Translations under genes and position numbers: made by a program
Part shown: positions 47,635 through 55,096 of the stretch, one piece after another
How the letters are laid out: every line of letters starts with the position of its first letter
How positions within the stretch are numbered: position 1 is the stretch's first letter
The notes under the pieces: generated by a model
The model's input: only the letters and a program-made list of their open reading frames with translations
Databases searched by the model: none
What the model was told of the DNA's origin: nothing
Assembly (NCBI GenBank): GCA_021777225.1
Contig: JAJYDQ010000002.1
Coordinates: 42,001-106,000, forward strand
Source: Deltaproteobacteria bacterium
Lineage (GTDB): Bacteria; Desulfobacterota; Desulfomonilia; Desulfomonilales; Desulfomonilaceae
Direction of reading: 5' to 3'
Length of the DNA: 64,000 nucleotides

Positions 47635-48555
47635 CTATACGTTTCGGGAAAGCCATTTGAATCTTGAACCTAATATTTTTATTGGAATTACCATGGAAAA
47701 AAGTGGGAACATGTACATCGCAGCGAGTGTTGGAGACAACGGTCCAAAGAAATGTGACGAAAAAACTATAACAAGCACATTGTTCATCACGGCGAAACTT
47801 ATCCCGGCCGCTATTCTGGCGGACGCATGTTTTCCGGGAACAAGAAGGAAACCTACCATATAGTAGATCACCGAGAGGCCGTAAGCAATTCCTAAAGACA
47901 TAACGATAAAATGTGGGCTATGGAAGAAAAACCGGGAATATTTAGAAAATACGCCCAAATTGATTGCCGCGAATATAGTTAGGGAAACAGGGAAATGAAA
48001 TTGAATTAATTTCTCCAACACTCCGCTAAAGAATCGTCTGGCTATAATTAAAGCCAGTATCGGCGCGAAAATTACCATTGCCAATAGTCTAACCATCAAA
48101 TCCAGAGGAATTTGAACTTCGGCCCCAGCGATTGTTTTTGCAAGAACCGGTAAGCTGAAAGGCGCAAGCAGTGATGTGATTATTACCATGCGAAGAACCG
48201 GAGCGACGTCGGTTTCAAACAGATTGGCAATAAAAGGAGCTACCACTCCAGTAGATATCCCGGATAAAAGTAGCGCTGGTACTGCAAACTCAGGCAGCGC
48301 AAATGAAGTCACCCAGTACAACACGGCCGGTAAAATCAGCAACTTGAACACGACCAAAACTACCAGAAGTCTTAATGACGCTATCGACGTATCCAAGAGT
48401 GAATCGAAATTTATCCTCAAGAAGCTCAAGAACATCAAAAACATCATCAAATAAAGAGGGTAAGGTTGTAACGGCGAACACAAATCCGGAGCCACAATCG
48501 CCAGCGATGCAGACGAAAATATTACCGCCAGCAGTATGACGTCGTTTCTCCTCAT
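47635..48555 (-). CDS. Bile acid:sodium symporter (BASS/SBF)-like membrane transporter
   Basis: 306 residues, about ten membrane segments. The arrangement and segments such as ALLLSGISTGVVAPFIANLF and AAGISFAVMNNVLVIVF match the SBF/BASS fold. The ATG at 48555 is chosen because GGAG lies about eight bases upstream. The substrate is unknown; members move bile acids, pyruvate, arsenite-type oxyanions or pantoate depending on the subfamily. apbE begins two bases after its stop, so the genes form an operon, though the pairing has no obvious functional logic. Confidence 0.82.
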   Translation of the reverse strand: MRRNDVILLAVIFSSASLAIVAPDLCSPLQPYPLYLMMFLMFLSFLRINFDSLLDTSIASLRLLVVLVVFKLLILPAVLYWVTSFALPEFAVPALLLSGISTGVVAPFIANLFETDVAPVLRMVIITSLLAPFSLPVLAKTIAGAEVQIPLDLMVRLLAMVIFAPILALIIARRFFSGVLEKLIQFHFPVSLTIFAAINLGVFSKYSRFFFHSPHFIVMSLGIAYGLSVIYYMVGFLLVPGKHASARIAAGISFAVMNNVLVIVFSSHFFGPLSPTLAAMYMFPLFSMVIPIKILGSRFKWLSRNV

Positions 48556-48745
48556 GGCCTGATCTCCATAGTAGAATACAGTCTGATACTTTTGCTCTGA
48601 CGGTATTTCAGAGATTGACCACAAGAATCACGAACGAAATCTTTTACGGTTTGGTGTATCAGAAAATGAATCACTTTGGATAGACGTACTTACTCTGGAA
48701 TTGTAAGATATTCATACCTAAAAGTCTTAACGCAAGGTGAGGGAT

Positions 48746-49039
48746 ATGAAAAGAGGTTTTTGCCATCATTGTGGCGAGTCACTTGAATTTGCGGAAAAGG
48801 TTTTTCGTAACGACACGTGTCCCGGTTGCGGGTCCGACGTTTATTGTTGTCTAAATTGTGCGGAGTATGATGAAACCGTTTCCAACCAATGCGTCGAGCC
48901 GCAATCTGAAAAAGTCTCAGTCAAAGATCGTCGTAATTTTTGTGACTATTTCGATCTGTCTGCCAAGAAAAGTTTAGGCAGTGCGCGCGATAAGGCGGCT
49001 GAGGCCAAACGCAAACTCGAAGCTCTGTTCAGGAAATAG
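48746..49039 (+). CDS. Small zinc-ribbon-like protein
   Basis: 97 residues. The N-terminus holds several Cys pairs: FCHHCGESL, TCPGCGSDVYCCLNCAEYD, with more Cys/His to about residue 76. This suggests one or two zinc sites. The tail is charged and helical (ARDKAAEAKRKLEALFRK). AAGGTGA stands five bases before the ATG at 48746; a GTG three codons earlier overlaps it. Its last 11 bases overlap the 3' end of rsfS on the other strand. I recall similar small Cys-rich proteins in deltaproteobacterial genomes, but no function. Confidence 0.75.
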   Translation: MKRGFCHHCGESLEFAEKVFRNDTCPGCGSDVYCCLNCAEYDETVSNQCVEPQSEKVSVKDRRNFCDYFDLSAKKSLGSARDKAAEAKRKLEALFRK

Positions 49040-49469
49040 AAAATTCGTCTTCGTCTTCCTCTACTTCTCCAGATGCTTCGATTTCTTTGACAATGTCCGC
49101 AGGGAATACCTCTCGGGGAGCATCCGACCAAAGCCCCTCGAGATCATAGAATTCTCTTGAATGGTCCTGAAACACATGAATTATCACTTCCCCGAAATCT
49201 AAAAGCGCCCAATTCCCTTGAGTGAGGCCCTCAATGGAATAAGCCGTAGTGCTATCGGAATGAGCGTCTTCGACAATTGCGTCAGCTATCGATTTGACAT
49301 GTCTCGCCGATTTTCCGGAAACAATAAGAAAGTAGTCAGTAATAGGCGTAAGCTTGTCCAGTCTGAGTAAAATCGGGCGTAAGGCCTTTTTCGAGAGAGC
49401 CGTCTTGAGAAATCTTTCCGCTTTTGCCTTGGAATGTTCAATAGTTAATTTCGTTTCTCGTTTTTCCAT
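49029..49469 (-). CDS. rsfS: Ribosomal silencing factor RsfS
   Basis: 146 residues. RsfS binds ribosomal protein uL14 and keeps the subunits apart in poor growth conditions. Core motifs TDYFLIVSGKSARHVKSIAD, GNWALLDFGEVIIHVF and REFYDLEGLW are present. A C-terminal acidic tail (EVEEDEDEF) goes beyond the usual end. nadD lies 15 bp upstream; the nadD-rsfS order is common in bacteria and supports both calls. Confidence 0.96.
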   Translation of the reverse strand: MEKRETKLTIEHSKAKAERFLKTALSKKALRPILLRLDKLTPITDYFLIVSGKSARHVKSIADAIVEDAHSDSTTAYSIEGLTQGNWALLDFGEVIIHVFQDHSREFYDLEGLWSDAPREVFPADIVKEIEASGEVEEDEDEFSIS

Positions 49470-49483
49470 AAGTTGTTTTTTGC

Positions 49484-50125
49484 CTATTTGCCGTTGCAGT
49501 AAAGATCATGCTTTTTGATGTAATCTATTACACTATCCGGGGTGAGATAGCGTGCGCTCAATAAATGCTTAATCAGTCTTCTTATTTCTGTGGAAGAAAT
49601 GTCAAGACCCTTCACACCCGAAGAAATCATGGTAGTTCCGCTAGTGTGAAAAAATTCACCCTGATTTAAAGAGAACTTTGCCCTGAGTGAGCCGGGAATT
49701 CTTTTCCAGGCCTGGTCAAAACTCGCGCCAGGACGTCTTACAATTATGAAGTTAGCCAGACTAAAAAGGTTCTCACAATCCTTCCATGCGCCTATTTCTG
49801 CCAAAGAATCTGATCCCATTATAAAGTAAATGTCATTTTGGGGAATGGCTTTAAAATATTTCAATGTGTTGATAGTATATGAGGGAGGAGGAAATTTCAG
49901 CTCTACGTCTGAAACTTCAAACTTGGGATTGTCTGCGCAGGCTAGGACAGTCATGTTAAGACGGTCCTGCGCATCAGGTATGTCCGTTTTGTCTTTATGC
50001 GGTGGTTGGTGGCAGGGTACAAATATTATTCTATCAAGATCGTAAGACCCCGCAACTTCTTCCGCGAGCCTAAGATGCCCAAAATGGGGAGGATTAAATG
50101 TGCCGCCAAGTATTCCAGTTTTCAA
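49484..50125 (-). CDS. nadD: Nicotinate-nucleotide adenylyltransferase
   Basis: 213 residues. Makes deamido-NAD from nicotinate mononucleotide and ATP. Nucleotidyltransferase motifs are the N-terminal GGTFNPPHFGHLRLAEEV (His14 and His17) and the C-terminal SSTEIRRLI. MGSDSLAEIGAWKD is typical of NadD. The start is a TTG with only a poor Shine-Dalgarno, yet no other start codon precedes the first conserved residues. Confidence 0.96.
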   Translation of the reverse strand: MKTGILGGTFNPPHFGHLRLAEEVAGSYDLDRIIFVPCHQPPHKDKTDIPDAQDRLNMTVLACADNPKFEVSDVELKFPPPSYTINTLKYFKAIPQNDIYFIMGSDSLAEIGAWKDCENLFSLANFIIVRRPGASFDQAWKRIPGSLRAKFSLNQGEFFHTSGTTMISSGVKGLDISSTEIRRLIKHLLSARYLTPDSVIDYIKKHDLYCNGK

Positions 50126-50255
50126 TCGAATCTCGTATATTAGAGAAATACCTTGTTTTATTCGAGCAAGATTCTATATTTAAAAATGCCAATTGAAAAG
50201 AAGAATCCCATTATACTTCACATGATACAAGGTTTCTTCTCGGGAGGATGACAGT

Positions 50256-51329
50256 TTGGAATATTTTTTAGGTTTCATTGTTTTATTAGGTGTCCTAATC
50301 TTTGTTCATGAATTTGGCCATTTCATAATCGCCAAGTTATTGGGGGTTAAGGTCTTAAAATTCTCTCTTGGTTTTTCTCCTGTTATGATCAAGAGAAAAT
50401 GGGGGGAGACGGAGTACATGCTGAGCTGGATCCCCTTGGGTGGATATGTAAAGCTCTTCGGTGAAGAGCCAGACTCTGAAGAGGAAATTACTCCCGAGGA
50501 AAAGGATAGGGCATTTACGAGCAAGTCCATTTGGGCCAGGATTGCCATTGTTGCGGCGGGCCCGATCTTCAACTTCATTTTCGCAGTAATACTGTTGTGC
50601 TCTGGTTTTGTAGCGGGTTTTCCCGTACTGGCGCCTGAAGTTGGTAAGGCGCTCCCCGACAGTCCCGCCATTCATGCAGGATTTGAACCTGGCGATATGG
50701 TTACTGCAATAGACGGCAAAACCGTTTGGCGTTGGGATGATGTAAGAAATATCATCGAAGATTCGGCTGGCCGTCGCCTCAATTTTACAGTTGAACGAAA
50801 AGGCCAAACCTTGGACATTCCTGTCACACCAGCACTGAGCGATCAAAAGGATATTTTTGGTGAATTAAGGGGCAGGATCGGCATAGCCCCTTCCGGCAAA
50901 AAAATCGAACTAAGTTTCGTGGCCGCAATTGGTGAAGGTTTGCGATTTTCCGGGTACCTTACTAAATTAGTCATGATGACATTGGTTAAACTCGTACGCG
51001 GCGAAATTGGGATGAAGGCCCTCAGCGGACCAATAACAATTGCGCAGGCGTCCGGTGAAAGTCTAAAGGCTGGGGTCTACAGTTTTATATTTCTAATGAG
51101 TTACATCAGTATTAACCTGGCAATAATAAACCTGCTTCCAATTCCTGTCCTGGATGGTGGTCACGTCCTGTTTTTCATCATTGAAGCTATAATTAGGAAA
51201 CCGGTTACAGGAAAGATTAGAGAGATCGCAGTTCAACTGGGGCTCTTGATAATAGTTTTCCTTATAGGACTAGTCTTCTTCAATGATATTTACAGGATTG
51301 TTACAAAAGGCTGGACACTTTCTCCCTAA
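50256..51329 (+). CDS. rseP: Site-2 intramembrane zinc metalloprotease
   Basis: 357 residues, inner membrane. HEFGH (His18, Glu19, His22) lies in the first membrane segment and the third zinc ligand Asp in LLPIPVLDGGH near the C-terminus. One PDZ domain (about 115-190; GFEPGDMVTAIDGK) stands between, unlike the two of E. coli RseP. It cleaves membrane-bound anti-sigma factors or signal peptides. TTG start with GGGAGG eight bases upstream. tsaB follows 65 bp later. Confidence 0.95.
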   Translation: MEYFLGFIVLLGVLIFVHEFGHFIIAKLLGVKVLKFSLGFSPVMIKRKWGETEYMLSWIPLGGYVKLFGEEPDSEEEITPEEKDRAFTSKSIWARIAIVAAGPIFNFIFAVILLCSGFVAGFPVLAPEVGKALPDSPAIHAGFEPGDMVTAIDGKTVWRWDDVRNIIEDSAGRRLNFTVERKGQTLDIPVTPALSDQKDIFGELRGRIGIAPSGKKIELSFVAAIGEGLRFSGYLTKLVMMTLVKLVRGEIGMKALSGPITIAQASGESLKAGVYSFIFLMSYISINLAIINLLPIPVLDGGHVLFFIIEAIIRKPVTGKIREIAVQLGLLIIVFLIGLVFFNDIYRIVTKGWTLSP

Positions 51330-51394
51330 AAATACGAGTTTCCCAGTTCATTAGTGATGTTTTCAGAATATTCTGACGCGTACAAGGTAATATA

Positions 51395-52075
51395 TTGCTG
51401 ATTCTAGCCGCTCATACCGCTAGCTCCACACTTGGAATAGCAGTTACGAAGAACAAAAACATCGTCGCCGAGGAGATTCTCCATCCAGGTAGAGAACATC
51501 TGGAAAACATCTCCGGAGCGATAGAAAGAATTCTTGAACGTTCAGGCCATAAATTGACCGACTTCGACGGACTCGGAGTAACGATCGGACCAGGATCTTT
51601 TTCGGGTGTCAGGGTAGGACTTTCTGTCTTCAAAGGACTCGCCATGGCCCTGAATGTTAAGATTGTAGGTGTTTCCACTCTGGAGATCCTAGCGTGGCAG
51701 GCCGTAGAATCTGGCTGCGTCGCCGCTCCCTTAATCGACGCCGGTAGAGGAGATTTCTACACAGGAGTTTTCAAGAAATTGGAAGAGGTGATTCAAGTCA
51801 TTGAGGCCCCGCAACTGCTGAATAAAGAAAAAATTCCCGGCGTTGTTTCCCGAATTGAGGCCGGCGAAATGGTTCTTTGTGGTCGTCCGGAGTTGCTGGA
51901 CGCTATTCTTCAAGGGACCACCATTTCTGGGGTCCCAGTTACTACACCATCTCCTGGAGTCTGTGGAATCCTTGCTGAAAATAGCCTGGAACGGGGTGAG
52001 CCCCACGATGTTCATGGCTTGGTCCCGCTTTACATACGAAAATCGGACGCCGAAGACAAAAATAGGAATAAATAA
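51395..52075 (+). CDS. tsaB: tRNA threonylcarbamoyladenosine biosynthesis protein TsaB
   Basis: 226 residues of the ASKHA fold. Needed with TsaC, TsaD and TsaE for the t6A37 modification of tRNAs that read ANN codons; TsaB is the non-catalytic partner of TsaD. Typical segments: LILAAHTASSTLGIAV, the GPGSFSGVRVGLSVFKGLA block and VSTLEILAW. TTG start with AAGGT upstream. rseP is directly upstream. Confidence 0.93.
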   Translation: MLILAAHTASSTLGIAVTKNKNIVAEEILHPGREHLENISGAIERILERSGHKLTDFDGLGVTIGPGSFSGVRVGLSVFKGLAMALNVKIVGVSTLEILAWQAVESGCVAAPLIDAGRGDFYTGVFKKLEEVIQVIEAPQLLNKEKIPGVVSRIEAGEMVLCGRPELLDAILQGTTISGVPVTTPSPGVCGILAENSLERGEPHDVHGLVPLYIRKSDAEDKNRNK

Positions 52076-52178
52076 TCTTTATAAGAGTCCTTAATCAGAT
52101 GATTTTATAAATATTGGAAAACGTTAATAGGATGTTCCTCTTAATGTGAGCATGAACCGAAAAAGCGGACCAGTGAAT

Positions 52179-52991
52179 CTAAGGGCCAACCGGGTCAGAA
52201 TTATCTATTTTTAGTTTCTTAAATGCATATTCAGTCTTTCCTGAGAACATGTCTCCCACGAAGTCTCTTGGTTCAATTCGAATAGTGTCATTGCCAATTC
52301 TGATTAAATGATATGCGCTGTCCCAATTGTCCAACAGAGGTGATCCACACGATGAGACAATCATCGACACTTTCATCTCCGGTATTCGGAGTTCTACTAC
52401 AGATGATCTGTGTTTATGACCCTGTAAGACCAGTTGGACCCCGAATTGCGCGCATATCGTCAATATTGCGCTTGCATCCGAGAGTTGATGCGCCCAGAAA
52501 GATGACGCTCGAAGCACCGGCAATATCGGGTGGTGCAAAAAAAGGATCTTCAGATAGGTCAGATGATTTTCAGCTTGTTCTCTAAACCAGTATCTACTGT
52601 ATCTCGAGATCGATCCAGGCCATGAAGGAAAACGGCTGACTGAATTTAACCCAAATAAGACCGTTTTATATTCTTCAGATTTGTAAAAAATCCTGTCACT
52701 TTGTCCAAAAAAGGACCTGTGCCGTCGCATTGACATTGAAGGGATTATTAGTTCCCATGGAGCAAAAAGGGAAACCTCTCTATTCCCAGGAACAATTACA
52801 TGTGGGCTACCGGTTGAATCGAGAAAATTTTTGGCTTGTCTGAATTGCTTGACATTACCCCTGTCCGTGATATCTCCTGTCACGACGATCAGGTCAGGCT
52901 TTTGCTCGACGAGGTCGTGTGTGAGAGCATCCAGTTTCTGAGGTGAAATGGATTTACCGAAATGCAAGTCGGAAAGGTGGGCTATTTTCAT
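52179..52991 (-). CDS. Calcineurin-like metallophosphoesterase
   Basis: 270 residues, cytoplasmic. Metal-binding motifs are ISDLHFGK-like (HLSDLHFGK, 4-12), VVTGDITDRG, HHP and GHKH. The third motif, usually GNHD, reads VPGNREV: the Asn ligand is kept but the catalytic His is Arg, which may lower or change activity. It resembles small cAMP-phosphodiesterase/ICC-like enzymes. It stands alone and converges on tsaB. The substrate is unknown. Confidence 0.85.
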   Translation of the reverse strand: MKIAHLSDLHFGKSISPQKLDALTHDLVEQKPDLIVVTGDITDRGNVKQFRQAKNFLDSTGSPHVIVPGNREVSLFAPWELIIPSMSMRRHRSFFGQSDRIFYKSEEYKTVLFGLNSVSRFPSWPGSISRYSRYWFREQAENHLTYLKILFLHHPILPVLRASSFWAHQLSDASAILTICAQFGVQLVLQGHKHRSSVVELRIPEMKVSMIVSSCGSPLLDNWDSAYHLIRIGNDTIRIEPRDFVGDMFSGKTEYAFKKLKIDNSDPVGP

Positions 52992-53209
52992 AACTTAGGA
53001 GAATAAACCTGAAAGCGGTTTCTGGTCAATAGCGCAATCAACATTGGGAATTATTAAGCATGAAAATGATATGAAACTTAATATTCCAGTTGATTAATAT
53101 CGCTAAATTAATTAAAATTAAACAACAAATATGTGTTTGAATAGATCAAGCGTTTTATTGTTTTCCGACTAATCAGTTCGTGGTATGATGGCGTTAAAGG
53201 AGTTTATTC

Positions 53210-54172
53210 ATGAAAATTGTGTTCCGGATGGGTTTGGCCGCATGTCTCTGTGTATCACTGGTCGGATTGGCGGTCGGCCAGGATTACTATGGTGGTTATT
53301 ATCCGAATCAGGATCAGGGCTATGGACAAGCGTCAGCGAATTACGGACAGCGGCCTAGTCAGGGCTACGGGTCTCCTTATGGTTATGCGGAACCCTCCTC
53401 CGGCGTTCAGGGTTATCCGCCGTCATATGGATATGACACATACCCTGGTGTTCCTGGCTATGGGCGATATGACAATACCCCGTACGGCGCCGGAAGATAT
53501 GGTTTGCCGTCAATCTCTGCACAGGACAATCAACCTACATTAAGATCACGCGTGGCGCCTCGAGTTGGAAGAGGAGGCGGACCGGAAATTCGGGAGTCTA
53601 CCAGGGTCGTCACCCCATCCCGAAATCGCGCTCGTGCAGTTCAACAGCCTGAAGCTGTGCCGACTTCAACAAACTCTGATGAAGGGTCTTTATACAGCAA
53701 TGAGATATACTGGGACGGTGGCAATTCGGATAGGCAGCGATCATTCCAGGCCCCATCGCAATCGCAATCACAACCGGTTCAATCGGTAAATCAGTCTACC
53801 CCTGCGCCCCGGTCAAGCACAGCGATTCGGCAGACCAAGCCATTTTCCAATCCTGGCAACCAACCCAGGATTCAGCATGCCCGTCCAAATGTGGTAAGGC
53901 AAGAGACAAAAGCAGCGTCCGTCGTTCCGCCGCCTCCAGCTTCGGGATTTAAATGGGGCAAGGAAAATAATGACTTAGGACCAAAAAATGCGGAACCGAG
54001 ACAATCCTTCAAATGGGGCATGCAGAGTAAACCATCCATGGTTGGTTCGGAACCGGGAAGAATCAATTCTAGCCAAGCCCCATCTCAAGTCTCAGCCCAA
54101 GACGTTCGACAGGAAGCATCTAACTCAATTGGTAATGGCCCAAAGAAATTTCAGTGGGGTAGCGTCAAATAG
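53210..54172 (+). CDS. Secreted low-complexity protein with Gly/Tyr-rich domain and FxWG repeats
   Basis: 320 residues. Signal peptide (1-23, cut near VGQ). Residues 24-100 are rich in Gly, Tyr, Gln, Pro and Ser with many YG/GY pairs; residues 120-235 are rich in Ser, Gln, Pro and Arg. The C-terminal third has three copies of an aromatic motif, GFKWGK, SFKWGM and KFQWGS, the last four residues from the end. No enzyme domain. AAAGGAG lies seven bases before the ATG, and TATGAT (53184-53189) could be a -10 box. The composition suggests a flexible surface or matrix protein; function not known. Confidence 0.75.
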   Translation: MKIVFRMGLAACLCVSLVGLAVGQDYYGGYYPNQDQGYGQASANYGQRPSQGYGSPYGYAEPSSGVQGYPPSYGYDTYPGVPGYGRYDNTPYGAGRYGLPSISAQDNQPTLRSRVAPRVGRGGGPEIRESTRVVTPSRNRARAVQQPEAVPTSTNSDEGSLYSNEIYWDGGNSDRQRSFQAPSQSQSQPVQSVNQSTPAPRSSTAIRQTKPFSNPGNQPRIQHARPNVVRQETKAASVVPPPPASGFKWGKENNDLGPKNAEPRQSFKWGMQSKPSMVGSEPGRINSSQAPSQVSAQDVRQEASNSIGNGPKKFQWGSVK

Positions 54173-54201
54173 AAGTTTAACACATTTTTTCACACGATCT
54201 T

Positions 54202-54222
54202 AAGAGAAATTTTTCTCTTTTT
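54202..54222 (+). terminator. Candidate rho-independent terminator
   Basis: AAGAGAAA-TT-TTTCTCTT, arms of eight bases followed by TTT, 30 bp after the stop of the secreted protein gene. The stem is AT-rich and so weaker than most. Confidence 0.55.
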
Positions 54223-54227
54223 AGTCG

Positions 54228-54781
54228 AGTCGCTCGAAGTATTGACGGCTATTCCGCAGAGCAAATCCTCAAAAGCAAGGGAATCGTGGAAGCTATGTCA
54301 AACGTGTAATTGAACGCATTATGACTGAATATAAATTCGGGGCTGAAACCAGTAAGAGACTTAAAGAATTTGCTGGAGTGTCGAACCACAAAAAATAGGC
54401 GGCAAGAAACATGAGGTGTTCGAAGTTGTAGTAAGTTTGATCAAAAACCCCGTAGAAGCTATGCCGGATGGCGGAGATTTAGACATATCGTGTGGGCGGA
54501 TAGAAAAGAACGTTGTCATTAAAATTAAAGATTCAGGGTTAGGAGTGAACCCAGAAAATGTCAGTCAATTGTTCACACCGTTTTTCACTACTAAATTGGT
54601 GTCAGGGGCCGGTCTTTGGTTAGCCACGACAAGGAAAATAATAAATGAACACGGTGGTTCGATTTTTGTTACGAGCGAATCAGGGCTCAGCGCAACGTTT
54701 ACTATAAATCTACCGTTCAACCAATCTATTCCAACGGCTTCCTCAGTTACCGAAATCGGTAGTGGTTCTATTCCTGCCTGA
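54228..54781 (+). pseudogene. Decayed histidine kinase remnant
   Basis: The readable part (54416-54781) is a HATPase_c domain: IKNPVEAMPDGG (N box, where NA is expected instead of NP), KDSGLGV, LFTPFFTTK and GAGLWLATTRKI (normally GTGLGLA). Upstream the coding potential continues in another frame (TSKRLKEFAGVSNHKK, about 54349-54396) and then stops, so at least one frameshift and one stop break it. Key ATP-binding residues are also changed. No DHp His can be found. An intact PAS hybrid kinase begins about 315 bp downstream, with the same type of HATPase, and may be its relative. Confidence 0.7.
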
Positions 54782-55096
54782 TTCTTTGCTCATGTACATC
54801 AAATTGTCACTTCTTTGCACAACTGTTTCCGGAGTTGCCATGAATAAAGGAGGACAATGATTCTGAACCCCTCTGATAGCATTTGTGGGTCCTGTGGAAG
54901 GTGGGTGGGGGAGCATCCCTGATGAACCCGGTGCGGGAATGCTGTACGCCGGGAGCTGTAGGGAAACTATCTGGAAACCACTAATTCTACCTTAATTATA
55001 ACTTTACATACATTTTCCTACTCAGATTTGATAAAACAAAATGGGTTTTAATTTTCATTCTGAACCAACTGCCTTCCTTCACCGGGAGATCCCACC
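54782..55096. other. Non-coding gap before the hybrid kinase
   Basis: 315 bp. The first half is G-rich and holds the domain V-like hairpin listed separately. A 21-codon ORF at 54858-54923 begins after AAGGAGGACA and carries CGSCG; I doubt that it is a gene. The second half (54980-55080) is AT-rich and presumably carries the promoter of the kinase. Confidence 0.5.
54927..54953 (+). ncRNA. Possible group II intron domain V-like hairpin (remnant)
   Basis: CCCG (54927-54930) pairs with CGGG (54950-54953); GTGCGG (54931-54936) pairs with CTGTAC (54942-54947) with two G-U pairs; the loop is GAATG and a two-base bulge (GC, 54948-54949) sits on the 3' strand. A lower helix, two-base 3' bulge, short upper helix and GNRA-like loop is the shape of domain V. 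No reverse transcriptase or other intron domain is recognised, so this would be a fragment. Confidence 0.3.

Noticed and set aside
50248..50271. Seven-codon ORF (ATG at 50248) overlapping the rseP start as a possible leader peptide
   Set aside because: The GGGAGG abuts its ATG with no spacing but is well placed for the rseP TTG.
54858..54923. 21-codon ORF with CGSCG motif after AAGGAGG
   Set aside because: Too short and lies in the structured G-rich stretch; nothing else supports translation.
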